A DNA stretch of 64,000 bases, taken from positions 310,001 to 374,000 of the forward strand of contig CAVWMN010000009.1 in the NCBI GenBank assembly GCA_963756115.1, read 5' to 3'. Each line of letters starts with the position of its first letter. Within the stretch, counting starts at the first letter, position 1. The notes below the pieces were generated by a model. The model saw only the letters and a list, made by a program, of their open reading frames with translations, did not search any database and was not told where the DNA came from. This document shows positions 16,443 to 25,216 of the stretch, one piece after another. A program made the position numbers and the translations under genes. This DNA is from JTS-RE37 sp963756115 (GTDB lineage Bacteria > Bacteroidota > Bacteroidia > Flavobacteriales > Flavobacteriaceae).

Positions 16443-18026
16443 ATGAAGCATACTATCATAACTCATATACTTACAGGGTGGCTGCCGCTGCTGTGCCTTA
16501 TTGGCTGTGGCATGGAAAAAGACAAGGATACGCCCATTACCCGGCAACCCAACATCATTTACATTCTGGCGGATGACCTGGGCTATGCGGAAACAGGTGC
16601 CTATGGACAGGATAAAATCGAAACCCCGAACATCGACGCCCTGGCAGATTCCGGGATGCTTTTCACGCAGCATTATACCAGTGCCCCGGTTTGTGCCCCG
16701 GCCCGTTATATGCTCATGACAGGTCAACATTCCGGCCATGCCTATATCCGCGGCAATGAAGAATGGGGGGAACGGGGAGATGTCTGGGACTACCGGGCTA
16801 TGGCCCTGGATTCCACACTTGAAGGCCAAAGGCCCATTCCTCCCACTACCGTTTTACTCCCCAAAAGGTTGCAGGAGGTGGGATATACCACGGCCATTGT
16901 AGGTAAATGGGGCCTGGGTGCACCCCATACCCAGTCCATTCCAACCAAAATGGGATTTGATTTTTTCTTTGGTTATAATTGCCAGCGGCAGGCACATACC
17001 TATTATCCGCTGCACCTGTACCGCAACGAAGTACGGGTCCACCTGCACAATGATACGGTTCCTCCCAATACAGGACTGGCTAAGGGTGCCGACCCCCTGG
17101 CTGCAGCCAGCTATGCGGATTTCAACCTATCCGAATACGCACCGGATTTGATGTTCCGGGAAATCACGGATTTTGTAGCTGAAAATGCCCACCAGCCTTT
17201 TTTCCTTTATTGGGCCACCCCCATTCCCCACGTAGCCATACAGGCCCCGCAGCGGTGGGTGGATTATTACATAGCCAAATTTGGCCCCGAGACCCCGTAC
17301 CTGGTTACCAATGGCCGGGGCTATTTTCCCCATAAAAACCCCAGGGCCGGCTATGCCGCTATGATTTCCTATCTCGATGAAAATATCGGGAAATTGGTTA
17401 AACAATTGAAAGAAATGGGGGAGTATGAAAACACACTGATCATCTTTACCTCAGATAACGGCCCATCCTATGCTGGTGGGGCTGATCCGGAATGGTTCAG
17501 GAGTGCCAAACCTTTTGATGGCCGGTACGGTCGCGGAAAAGGTTTTGTTTATGAAGGAGGCATAAGGGTACCCATGATCGCTGCCTGGCCCGGGAAAATT
17601 GAAGCGGGATCTACATCAGACCATATTTCAGTACAGTACGATGTCCTGGCAACCCTGGCAGAATTGACCGGATTTGATTTGAAGGGGCCGCAGGACGGGG
17701 TGAGCTTTTTACCGGTTCTGTTGAAAAAGGGCGAACAGGCAGAACACGATTTCCTCCTGTGGGAATTCCCGGAATATGAAGGGCAGGTAGCGATCCGGAT
17801 GGGGGACTGGAAAGTAATACGGCAGGGGTTAAAATCGGCTAAGCGCGAGCCTACCCTGGAGTTGTACAACCTGGCTTCGGATCCGGCAGAACAGCACAAT
17901 GTGGCCGGTAAACATCCTGAAGTTATCACGCGTGCAGCTGCAATATTCGCAAAGGAGCACCATAATGCTGAGGTAGAAAAATTCCGGATGCCTGCTATCG
18001 AAAACGGACTGATCTCCGGACAATAA
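16443..18026 (+). CDS. Arylsulfatase A-type S1 sulfatase, lipoprotein
   Basis: 527 residues. Signal peptide with lipobox LIGC (Cys22). 'NIIYILADDLGYAETGAYGQ' is the N-terminal metal-site strand; the formylglycine motif is 'APVCAPARYMLMTGQHSGH' (Cys84, C-x-P-x-R). 'IVGKWGLG', 'FFLYWATPIPH', 'IIFTSDNGPSYAGG' and 'YEGGIRVPMIAAWPGKI' complete the catalytic set. This is the common family of bacterial sulfatases acting on sulfated galactans or fucans, with 'RAGYAAMISYLDENIGKLV' as an internal family block. It shares only 38% or so similarity by eye with the neighbour at 14791, so the two probably act on different positions (inference). Located at the cell surface or periplasm. Confidence 0.9.
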   Translation: MKHTIITHILTGWLPLLCLIGCGMEKDKDTPITRQPNIIYILADDLGYAETGAYGQDKIETPNIDALADSGMLFTQHYTSAPVCAPARYMLMTGQHSGHAYIRGNEEWGERGDVWDYRAMALDSTLEGQRPIPPTTVLLPKRLQEVGYTTAIVGKWGLGAPHTQSIPTKMGFDFFFGYNCQRQAHTYYPLHLYRNEVRVHLHNDTVPPNTGLAKGADPLAAASYADFNLSEYAPDLMFREITDFVAENAHQPFFLYWATPIPHVAIQAPQRWVDYYIAKFGPETPYLVTNGRGYFPHKNPRAGYAAMISYLDENIGKLVKQLKEMGEYENTLIIFTSDNGPSYAGGADPEWFRSAKPFDGRYGRGKGFVYEGGIRVPMIAAWPGKIEAGSTSDHISVQYDVLATLAELTGFDLKGPQDGVSFLPVLLKKGEQAEHDFLLWEFPEYEGQVAIRMGDWKVIRQGLKSAKREPTLELYNLASDPAEQHNVAGKHPEVITRAAAIFAKEHHNAEVEKFRMPAIENGLISGQ

Positions 18027-18036
18027 GATGATAGTG

Positions 18037-19227
18037 CTAGTCGGTGGTAAATTTATAAGCAGTTTCCGACCTGTATACTTCGCCTGGGGCAAGGATGGTA
18101 TTGGGAAATTCTTTCCGGTTGGGAGAATCGGGAAAATGTTGTGTTTCCAGGCAGATTGATCCACGGAACGGATAAGACATGCCTTTTTTTCCGGATCCGC
18201 TGCCATCCAGGAAATTCCCACCATAGATCTGGACCGCCGGTTCTGTAGTATATACTTCCATTTGCCTGCCACTGACGGACTCCGTGAGCCGTGCAGCTAG
18301 AACCAGACTATTCCCATGTTTCGGTTGTTTCTTGAGTACAAAACTATGATCATACCCATTGGCAACTTTAAGTTGGTCATAGTCCTGACCTAAATCCCGC
18401 CCAATCGGCTTTGGCAGCCGGAAATCAAACGGGGTACCAGCAACCGGAACTATTTTACCGGTGGGGATGAGTCCCTTATCTACGGGAAGAAAATTGTCAG
18501 CATTGATCTGTAGGACATGGTCGTTCACATCTCCCTTGCCGGCTCCTTTAAGGTTGAAATAGGAATGGTTGGTTAGGTTTACGGGTGTTTTTTTATCTGT
18601 TGTGGCCTCATAGGAGATTATCAGTTCATCCGTATCCGTTAGGTCGTAGGTTACACGTACATCCAGGTTGCCCGGATAGCCTTCTTCCATATCCGGGGAA
18701 ACCCTGTGGAAAGAAATACGCTTTTCCGAATGGTCTGTCACATGCCAGGGAACAGATTCAAAACCTTTGACCCCGCCATGTAAATGGTTATCGCCATTAT
18801 TGCGTGCCAGGCTATACGTTTGCCCGTCTATTACAAATTGTCCTTTGCCAATCCTGTTGCCGTAGCGGCCTATTATGGAACCGAAATAATTGCCGTTGCC
18901 TTTCTGGTATTCGGCCAGTGATGAAAAACCCAGGACTACATCCGTTAACTTGCCGTTACGGTCCGGGACCATAAGAGATACAAGCCGTTGCCCGTAATTT
19001 GTAAAGGTTGCCTCCATGCCGTTTTTGTTCCTGAGTACATAGAGCTGAATGGGGATACCATCCAGGGTATCCGTAAAATCTTTAAAGTTTAAACCGGATA
19101 AGGTGGTATCGGCCATTGTTTTTTCTGTTGGGATAACCCCTTCGTTTTTTGGTTTATTTTCTTTGCAGGCCATGAATGACACTATAAGTCCAATACCAAT
19201 AACAAAGAGGGAATACGGGTTTTTCAT
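18037..19227 (-). CDS. galM: Aldose 1-epimerase (galactose mutarotase), lipoprotein
   Basis: 396 residues. Lipobox at Cys21 (SFMAC). The fold is that of GalM: 'VVLGFSSLAEYQKGNGNYFG', 'IIGRYGNRIGKGQFVIDG' and 'NNGDNHLHGG' (His of the active site), 'VNLTNHSYFNLKG' (second catalytic His) and the C-terminal 'FPFRGSICLETQHFPDSPNR' type block, here 'GSICLETQHFPDSPNRKEFP' with the catalytic Glu. It interconverts alpha and beta anomers of galactose and related sugars. Export to the periplasm or outer membrane is normal for Bacteroidota mutarotases in glycan-degradation loci. Convergent with the sulfatase gene at 16443 (10 bp apart). Confidence 0.92.
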   Translation of the reverse strand: MKNPYSLFVIGIGLIVSFMACKENKPKNEGVIPTEKTMADTTLSGLNFKDFTDTLDGIPIQLYVLRNKNGMEATFTNYGQRLVSLMVPDRNGKLTDVVLGFSSLAEYQKGNGNYFGSIIGRYGNRIGKGQFVIDGQTYSLARNNGDNHLHGGVKGFESVPWHVTDHSEKRISFHRVSPDMEEGYPGNLDVRVTYDLTDTDELIISYEATTDKKTPVNLTNHSYFNLKGAGKGDVNDHVLQINADNFLPVDKGLIPTGKIVPVAGTPFDFRLPKPIGRDLGQDYDQLKVANGYDHSFVLKKQPKHGNSLVLAARLTESVSGRQMEVYTTEPAVQIYGGNFLDGSGSGKKGMSYPFRGSICLETQHFPDSPNRKEFPNTILAPGEVYRSETAYKFTTD

Positions 19228-19237
19228 GTATATCCTA

Positions 19238-19267
19238 TTGATTATATGAAGATATAAAATAACTTTA
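19238..19267 (+). promoter_or_regulatory. Flavobacterial-type promoter before the FGE gene
   Basis: ATTG with TTG at 19238-19240 (-33) is followed after exactly 19 bp by TAACTTTA at 19260-19267 (-7; consensus TAnnTTTG with one mismatch). It ends 25 bp before the ATG at 19293. Confidence 0.5.
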
Positions 19268-19292
19268 CAAATTAATCTCTATACGACGGAAT

Positions 19293-20426
19293 ATGACGCA
19301 TGTCAGTAAAAACTATTACGCTTGCCGGTACTGTTGCCTGTTAATGGCCGTTTTACAGCTGGGATGCAAACAGGAGAAGGGTTCTGCCTTACGGGATCCT
19401 GCCACCCCGGTGGAAAACCAGAAGGTAACCCTCCGGCAAAATTTACCAGAGGGGGTACAGGTGCCTGAAGAAATGGTTTGGATCCCCGGCGGGGAATTCT
19501 CCCAGGGTGCCGTTGGGGATGACCCCATGGCCATGTCCCATGAAACCCCAGTCCACAATGTTGCCGTAGACGGGTTTTTTATGGATATCCACGAAGTGAC
19601 CAATGCCCAGTTTGCCGAATTTGTCAGGGAAACAGCGTATAAAACCATCGCGGAGCGTGAAATTGATTGGGAAGAGATGAAAAAACAGCTTCCGGAAGGG
19701 ACAGCCAAACCCCACGATTCCATCCTCCAACCCGGTTCGCTGGTCTTTAAAAAATCAGCTGCCAGTGTACAAAACCTCTACGATTTTTCCCAATGGTGGC
19801 GATGGAGTGTTGGCGCGAACTGGAAACATCCTGACGGGCCATCGAGTTCCATAGCCGGAAAAGATGCCTATCCCGTGGTCCATATCGCATACGAAGATGC
19901 CCTGGCCTATTGCCAATGGGCAGGGAGGCGTTTACCTACGGAGGCTGAATGGGAATATGCTGCCCGGGGCGGAAAGGACGGACAATTGTACAGCTGGGGA
20001 AATGATTCCTCCGCATTAGCAGCGATGGCCAATAGCTGGAATGGCGAATTCCCCGTCATCAATGACCTTTCTGACGGTTTTGAAGGAAGGGCACCCGTCA
20101 AATCCTACCCGCCCAATGCATTTGGGTTGTTTGACATGGCTGGTAATGTGTGGGAATGGACGGGCGACTGGTATAACAGCAATTATTATAACGAATTGCA
20201 TAAGGCTGGTATTTCTGTTAATCCGCCCGGGGCTGAAACTGCTTTTAATGCCGGTAACCCGTATGCGGTGGAAAAGGTGATCAAGGGAGGGTCATTCCTG
20301 TGCAATGCTTCCTATTGCGCCAGCTACAGGGTGTCTGCCCGAATGGCCACCAGCACCGATTCCTCCCTGGAGCATTTGGGGTTCCGAACCGTTGCCAGTC
20401 TGGATATGATACGGTCCGCGAATTGA
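19293..20426 (+). CDS. Formylglycine-generating enzyme (SUMF1 family), lipoprotein
   Basis: 377 residues. Signal peptide with lipobox LQLGC (Cys25). The FGE-sulfatase domain starts 'EEMVWIPGGEFSQGAVGDD' and includes 'FFMDIHEVTNAQFAEFV', 'PVVHIAYEDALAYCQWAGRR', 'PTEAEWEYAARGG' and 'FGLFDMAGNVWEWTGDWY'. Both copper-binding catalytic cysteines of true aerobic FGE are present in 'GGSFLCNASYCASYR' (Cys337 and Cys342), unlike the many SUMF1-like proteins that lack them. It should convert the active-site Cys of sulfatases to formylglycine. Two such sulfatases lie next door. Being a lipoprotein, it would act after export, in the same compartment as its substrates. Confidence 0.92.
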   Translation: MTHVSKNYYACRYCCLLMAVLQLGCKQEKGSALRDPATPVENQKVTLRQNLPEGVQVPEEMVWIPGGEFSQGAVGDDPMAMSHETPVHNVAVDGFFMDIHEVTNAQFAEFVRETAYKTIAEREIDWEEMKKQLPEGTAKPHDSILQPGSLVFKKSAASVQNLYDFSQWWRWSVGANWKHPDGPSSSIAGKDAYPVVHIAYEDALAYCQWAGRRLPTEAEWEYAARGGKDGQLYSWGNDSSALAAMANSWNGEFPVINDLSDGFEGRAPVKSYPPNAFGLFDMAGNVWEWTGDWYNSNYYNELHKAGISVNPPGAETAFNAGNPYAVEKVIKGGSFLCNASYCASYRVSARMATSTDSSLEHLGFRTVASLDMIRSAN

Positions 20427-20467
20427 ATATCCCTATTCAGTGGCGATGGAATCATAATAACTTTTGA

Positions 20468-20475
20468 TAACTTTG
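20468..20475 (+). promoter_or_regulatory. Possible -7 element of the trxB promoter
   Basis: TAACTTTG matches TAnnTTTG exactly, 63 bp before the trxB start. No good -33 TTTG at the expected distance is seen. Confidence 0.35.
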
Positions 20476-20538
20476 GACGTAAGGAAATGGGTGAAATTCC
20501 TACTTTTATAGCCTAATATTTTTTGTGACATACAGATT

Positions 20539-21504
20539 ATGACTGAAAAAACAGAGAGAATAAAGACCCTGATCCTGGGTTCCGGCCCTGCCGGCTATAC
20601 GGCTGCGATTTATGCGGCGCGGGCAGACCTTAAACCTGTCATATATACAGGAATGGAACCAGGGGGGCAATTGACCACCACCACCGAAGTGGATAACTTT
20701 CCGGGGTATCCGGATGGGGTGGACGGTCCCGCAATGATGGTTGACCTGCAAAAACAGGCTGAACGTTTCGGCACCGAAGTACGTATTGGCATGGCGACCG
20801 CGGTAGACTTCAGCGATGAGGCCGGGGGGATCCATAAGGTCACAATCGACGATTCAAAGGTGGTAGAGGCGGAAACGGTTATCATTGCTACCGGGGCAAC
20901 AGCGAAATATCTTAACATACCGAGTGAACAACGCCTTCGTGGCGGGGGCGTATCGGCCTGCGCGGTATGTGATGGATTTTTCTACAAAGGACAGGATGTT
21001 GCAATTGTCGGCGGGGGGGATACTGCAGCGGAAGAGGCATCCTACCTTGCCAATATATGCAATAAGGTAACCATGTTGGTCCGGAAAGACAGCATGAGGG
21101 CTTCCAAAGCCATGCAGCACCGGGTAGAGAGTTTAAAAAATATCGAAATACGGTACAATACAGAGGTAGACGAGATCCTGGGTGAGCAGGTGGTCGAAGG
21201 CCTGCGTATGGTCAATAACCAGACTGGGGAAAAGGAAGAGATTAAGATCACCGGGTTTTTTGTCGCAATTGGGCATAAACCCAATACGGGTATTTTTAAG
21301 GGACAACTGGAGATGGATGATACAGGTTACCTGGTTACCAAGGGCAAATCCACCAAAACGACCAAACCAGGTGTTTTCGCCAGCGGGGATGTTCAGGACA
21401 AGGAATACCGTCAAGCGGTTACGGCAGCCGGAACCGGGTGTATGGCAGCCCTGGATGCAGAACGGTACCTGGCTTCCATAGAAACACACCATGAAGTAGC
21501 ATAG
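20539..21504 (+). CDS. trxB: Thioredoxin reductase
   Basis: 321 residues. FAD-binding 'LILGSGPAGYTAAIYAARAD' at the N-terminus, 'PGGQLTTTTEVDNFPGYPDG' loop, redox-active 'ACAVCDGFFYKG' with Cys141 and Cys144, NADPH-binding 'VAIVGGGDTAAEEASYLA', and the C-terminal FAD segment 'GVFASGDVQDKEYRQAVTAA'. This is the low-molecular-weight NADPH-thioredoxin reductase that keeps cytosolic thioredoxin reduced. All key residues are in place and the length is normal. It is flanked by a candidate promoter and a terminator, so it is probably transcribed alone. Confidence 0.97.
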   Translation: MTEKTERIKTLILGSGPAGYTAAIYAARADLKPVIYTGMEPGGQLTTTTEVDNFPGYPDGVDGPAMMVDLQKQAERFGTEVRIGMATAVDFSDEAGGIHKVTIDDSKVVEAETVIIATGATAKYLNIPSEQRLRGGGVSACAVCDGFFYKGQDVAIVGGGDTAAEEASYLANICNKVTMLVRKDSMRASKAMQHRVESLKNIEIRYNTEVDEILGEQVVEGLRMVNNQTGEKEEIKITGFFVAIGHKPNTGIFKGQLEMDDTGYLVTKGKSTKTTKPGVFASGDVQDKEYRQAVTAAGTGCMAALDAERYLASIETHHEVA

Positions 21505-21533
21505 GCAGTGACCATTCTGTATATAGAACTTAA

Positions 21534-21569
21534 AACCCGGGATCTTAGCTGATTCCGGGTTATTATTTT
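21534..21569 (+). terminator. Terminator of trxB
   Basis: AACCCGG (21534-21540) pairs with CCGGGTT (21555-21561) and is followed by ATTATTTTG. Moderate stem, imperfect T run. Confidence 0.55.
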
Positions 21570-21588
21570 GGGTTTAGGGACCTGAACC

Positions 21589-22035
21589 TCAATCCAGCCG
21601 TTTATAACTTTCCGAAGAGATCCGGCTCCCCTCCTCATCCGTAAAGATTTGTGTATAGGTGCTGTCATTCAGGATCAGTTCCATTTCCCAGATCATACTG
21701 TCATTGGCAATTTTTCGCATGGAAGCCGACATATATTCCAATTTTTCGGTAAGGGTACTGTCTGTAGTGGTGTAGGAGCCGTATCCAAACCATTCCACAG
21801 AATCTGCAGGAACATAGCGGGTCCACATCACCTTTCCATTGTAATACATTTTGATTTGTCTGTACCCAGCTGCAGTGGGGATGGTATCTATAATATCAGT
21901 ACCGTCATAATTGTGCCTGCTAACAAGCTCCCAGGTGCCTTCAATAGATGCCTTTGATTGTGGTTTAATAATATTATAATTGGTCGCAGAGACCATTATT
22001 AACATCAATATAACCAAGCCGAGTAATTTTTTCAT
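21589..22035 (-). CDS. Exported lipocalin-like protein, unknown function
   Basis: 148 residues with an N-terminal signal (MKKLLGLVILMLIMVSATNY) lacking a lipobox Cys. The mature part begins 'ASIEGTWELVSRHNYDGTD', the opening strand of lipocalin-like/DUF domains common in Bacteroidota, and alternates short beta strands (IKMYYNGKVMWTRYVPAD, 'MIWEMELILNDSTYTQIF'). Likely a periplasmic beta-barrel small-ligand or structural protein; no ligand can be named. It stands alone, with 102 bp to the next gene upstream on the plus-strand side and a convergent trxB terminator. Confidence 0.7.
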   Translation of the reverse strand: MKKLLGLVILMLIMVSATNYNIIKPQSKASIEGTWELVSRHNYDGTDIIDTIPTAAGYRQIKMYYNGKVMWTRYVPADSVEWFGYGSYTTTDSTLTEKLEYMSASMRKIANDSMIWEMELILNDSTYTQIFTDEEGSRISSESYKRLD

Positions 22036-22137
22036 GGTTGTGCCTTTTTAAATTTCTTGTTAAAAGTTACGAAATTTTTTGGTATGGTTATATCCTTTGT
22101 AATTTATTTGTACAGCAGGGTTGAAAGGCTCATTATT

Positions 22138-23211
22138 TTAAAATGTATCCTTGAAATAAGCATCAAGGGACTTGGTGAGCTTTACGATATCTTCCTTTTT
22201 ATGGGATGCAGTGATGACGATCCTGCTGGTTCTCCCTGCATCTTCAACAGGGTAGGAAAAATCTGTAACAATTATGCGATTGTTTTCAAGGTGTTTGGTT
22301 AAACGGGTATCGGCATAACCATACGTTGGATGCCCCGGGACGTGACTGAGCTTTTTTCCCCATTGTATACCGGAAGCTGCCAATTGCATATGGCCTTCCA
22401 GGATTTGCCTTTTTTGGATTATAAGCTCCTTTCCTTCGATAAGGCTAGCCATGAAGGCCGGGGCAGCCGGACTTGCACCGCCAAAAACGTCGGATTCGGA
22501 AATAGCATCGAGGCGTCTCCTGGACCCGAGCAGGGCACCGCCCTGTATGCCCAGCGCTTTCCCCAGGGAACAGCATACCATCACCTCTTTTGCACCCAAT
22601 CCACTAAGGAGCGAATAAACACCGCTGCCATCCGGGCCAACGATCCCGATCCCGTGGGAATCATCCGCAACGACAATAAGATCATTCAGCGGAAGGGAAG
22701 AGAGCCCTTCGAAGTGCGGATAATTGGAACCGGAAAAATCTATTGAATCCAGGCAAACAACGGGGGTAATCCCTCTAAATCGCGACAGGTGTTCCCGCAG
22801 GGCAATATTCAGGGAGGTATAGGTAACATAGGATTTTACCCGTGCTTTGGCGTTGGCAGGCAAAAACAGGGCCGAATGGCTGTTGGGGGCATGGAACAAG
22901 CGGTACTGTTCCCTGTTAAAGTGGCTGCAAACCAATTGTCCCGCAAGGTATCCCGATGATAAGGTGAGGGCCGCCTCACTGCCCGTCCATGCAGCCAGGA
23001 ACTTTTCCACTTCGGGATAAATGCTGATGCGCACATTGGATTTTCTGGAAGCGCCATAGTTGGTCCCGTACAACCTGATGTTCCGGATTAAAAGGTCCTG
23101 GAAGTTTTTGTCGTTCTGTAAGCCCAGGTAAGCAGTTCCTCCGAAATAAAGGTATTTTTTTCGCCCAAAATTGATTTCGCGGCCGGGGAAAGTATCCAGG
23201 TTGAACGTCAT
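22138..23211 (-). CDS. PLP-dependent alpha-oxoamine synthase-like / class II aminotransferase-fold enzyme
   Basis: 357 residues. The fold is that of 8-amino-7-oxononanoate synthase (BioF) and relatives: 'YLYFGGTAYLGLQ' near the N-terminus, 'GTNYGASRKSNVRISIYPEVE', the cofactor Asp-His pair in 'VVADDSHGIGIVGPDGSG' and the PLP lysine in 'MVCCSLGKALGIQGGALLGS' (Lys218). It is about 30 residues shorter than typical BioF and the usual 'NYLG'-type opening is altered to 'AYLG', so biotin synthesis is unlikely. Its start overlaps the end of the dipeptide epimerase gene by 4 bp (ATGA at 23208-23211), so the two are translationally coupled; a role in handling wall-peptide-derived amino acids is inference. 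Confidence 0.78.
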   Translation of the reverse strand: MTFNLDTFPGREINFGRKKYLYFGGTAYLGLQNDKNFQDLLIRNIRLYGTNYGASRKSNVRISIYPEVEKFLAAWTGSEAALTLSSGYLAGQLVCSHFNREQYRLFHAPNSHSALFLPANAKARVKSYVTYTSLNIALREHLSRFRGITPVVCLDSIDFSGSNYPHFEGLSSLPLNDLIVVADDSHGIGIVGPDGSGVYSLLSGLGAKEVMVCCSLGKALGIQGGALLGSRRRLDAISESDVFGGASPAAPAFMASLIEGKELIIQKRQILEGHMQLAASGIQWGKKLSHVPGHPTYGYADTRLTKHLENNRIIVTDFSYPVEDAGRTSRIVITASHKKEDIVKLTKSLDAYFKDTF

Positions 23212-24221
23212 GTCCGTAAAATTACCCCGCTCCCGCCGGTTTTTGGGAAAACCACCTTCCCGGAATCCAGAATCTGAACCCCATCTGCAATATCGGAAGC
23301 CAGGAGCATGGCACCGTCCATATCCACATAATCAAGCTGTGGAAGCAATTGGGCGATGGCAGAAATACCTACGGTTGATTCAGTCATACAGCCCACCATG
23401 ACTTTCAGTCCCAGAGCTTTTCCTTTTTGGATCATGCGAAGGGCGGGCGTAAGGCCGCCGCATTTGCTCAACTTTATGTTGATACCATTAAAATGGAGTG
23501 CACAATTGTCAACATCCTGTTCCTCGATACAGCTTTCATCCGCAATCACGGGCAGGACACTATGGTGGAGTACTTTTTCCATCCCCGCCCAGTCAGTTGC
23601 TTTCAGGGGTTGTTCTAAAAACTCCACGCCCAGTTCCTTTAATGGACGGGCATTTGAAATGGTTTCCTTCACTGTCCACGCACAATTTGCATCGATCCTG
23701 AAAACGGCATCCGTATGCGTTCGGAGCTCCCGGACAATGGCGACATCACTTTCTGTTCCCAGTTTGATCTTGTATATCGGCCAGGGTTTCTCCTGCATTT
23801 TTGCTACCATCTTATCAACACTGTCTATACCGATAGTATAGTTGGTTACCGGGTATTTATCAACAGATGTGCCCCATATTTCGTATAGCGGCTTCCCGAG
23901 CAATTTCCCATACAGGTCATGCGCCGCCAGATCCAAGGCGCAAAGTGCGAAGTTGCCGAGCCCTTTTGTGCGAAGGAATTCATGGAAATTTTCAGGCTTT
24001 TCAAAGGGAAAAGACTCAATGAGGGGGCGGAGGGCTTCGATCTCCGCCTGCATGCTTTCACAGGAGACATTATAATAGGGGTTTGCGGTAGATTCCCCAT
24101 ATCCGGTAGTACCGTTTAGTCCAAGGCTCACCACAAGCGAATCCTGAAAGTCATAGGATTCCCTTGAAATACTGAAAGTATGTTTCAGGGGTAGTACGTA
24201 TTTGTGTAAAGCCAGCTGCAC
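23208..24221 (-). CDS. Dipeptide epimerase (L-Ala-D/L-Glu type), enolase superfamily
   Basis: 337 residues, muconate-lactonizing subgroup. The catalytic KxK is 'YKIKLG' (Lys151, Lys153), metal ligands are Asp177 ('FRIDAN'), Glu203 ('EFLEQP') and Asp228 ('VIADES'), and the opposite base is Lys250 ('INIKLSKCGG'). The C-terminal 'VGCMTESTVGISAIAQL' and 'DYVDMDGAML' blocks, including the substrate-binding Asp-x-Asp, match L-Ala-D/L-Glu epimerases. Such enzymes epimerise the second residue of murein-derived dipeptides so they can be cleaved and reused. First gene of the two-gene unit with the PLP enzyme. Confidence 0.9.
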   Translation of the reverse strand: MQLALHKYVLPLKHTFSISRESYDFQDSLVVSLGLNGTTGYGESTANPYYNVSCESMQAEIEALRPLIESFPFEKPENFHEFLRTKGLGNFALCALDLAAHDLYGKLLGKPLYEIWGTSVDKYPVTNYTIGIDSVDKMVAKMQEKPWPIYKIKLGTESDVAIVRELRTHTDAVFRIDANCAWTVKETISNARPLKELGVEFLEQPLKATDWAGMEKVLHHSVLPVIADESCIEEQDVDNCALHFNGINIKLSKCGGLTPALRMIQKGKALGLKVMVGCMTESTVGISAIAQLLPQLDYVDMDGAMLLASDIADGVQILDSGKVVFPKTGGSGVILRT

Positions 24222-24336
24222 GAACGATTAATTTGCACTAATATAGGCAAACGGAGCTGATTAAAAAATCAGAACCCCGCTATCCTGATGACCATCTGAA
24301 TACCGGGGCCTGACCCGCGTTGGATTGGTATGTTCG

Positions 24337-25059
24337 CTAGTATTTATGAACGCTTCCAGAAACTGATTTTGTCTTTTGCACGGAAGCCTCACCAGTGTAG
24401 GATATATCGGCACCGCTGCTGGCATCTGCGACAAGCGACTCAGTTACGTTTACCGATATGTCGGCACCGCTGCTTGCATCGGCATGGCAGGTGTTTACCC
24501 TGAGGTCCCGGGCCTTGATATCCGACCCACTACTGGCATTGGCATACAAAAGGTTGGCCTCCCCTGAAATTTTGATGTCGGCACCACTGCTGGTATCTGC
24601 CGTAACCTCATCCGCAGTAAGTTCAATCTCCATGTCGGATCCACTGCTGGCGTCGAGTGATATTTTATCCACCTTCACGGCATTTTGGACAAGCAGGTCC
24701 GCACCGCTGGAACTCTCCAGGGAAGTTATATCCGGAAGGGAAACGTGAATTTTTTTGGTTGCCCTTCCGATGTTTTCTATGGCATGGATTTTAAGTTTTC
24801 CATTCGCGATATCGGTGCCGATCAATTCGATAATATTTTCATCAGCTTCTACCGTGATTTCAAAATCTTCAGCCTGGGTTACGTATACATCCAAACCTTC
24901 CGAAGCAGAGATTTCCGTAAATTCCTCCGTAATTTCACGCTGGTCTGTAGTGACCTCTCCATTCCCTTTCTTACCCTCCCCGAAATTGAGATCGAAGGCA
25001 CATGATGATAGAAAAAGGGCCATTAAAAGGGCAATTGTAATTTTTGCTAGTGTTGTCAT
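24337..25059 (-). CDS. DUF2807 (head GIN domain) lipoprotein
   Basis: 240 residues. Lipobox LSSC (Cys20). 'TEEFTEISASEGLDVYVTQA' is the usual DUF2807 opening. The rest is a ladder of short strands, each closing with SSG(A/S)D: the SSG units start at about residues 117, 138, 157, 176, 196 and 213, spacing 17-21, which predicts a right-handed beta-helix with one stacked turn per unit. DUF2807 proteins are putative adhesin- or envelope-type proteins; a biochemical role is not known. It is the last gene of the PadR-PspC-DUF2807 unit, a conserved Bacteroidota arrangement, after a 157-bp gap. Confidence 0.87.
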   Translation of the reverse strand: MTTLAKITIALLMALFLSSCAFDLNFGEGKKGNGEVTTDQREITEEFTEISASEGLDVYVTQAEDFEITVEADENIIELIGTDIANGKLKIHAIENIGRATKKIHVSLPDITSLESSSGADLLVQNAVKVDKISLDASSGSDMEIELTADEVTADTSSGADIKISGEANLLYANASSGSDIKARDLRVNTCHADASSGADISVNVTESLVADASSGADISYTGEASVQKTKSVSGSVHKY

Positions 25060-25216
25060 GATTGTTGTTGTTAAGCTGTCACTTCCATTTTTGGTATACT
25101 ACAGGAAGTCACATAGATTATATGGTTCTATTTGATTGAATAAATTTGATGTTTACCGGCCAACTGTACATATTAAAATGACTGAACTGTATAAATGGGG
25201 AGATGAGTCGTATTGT

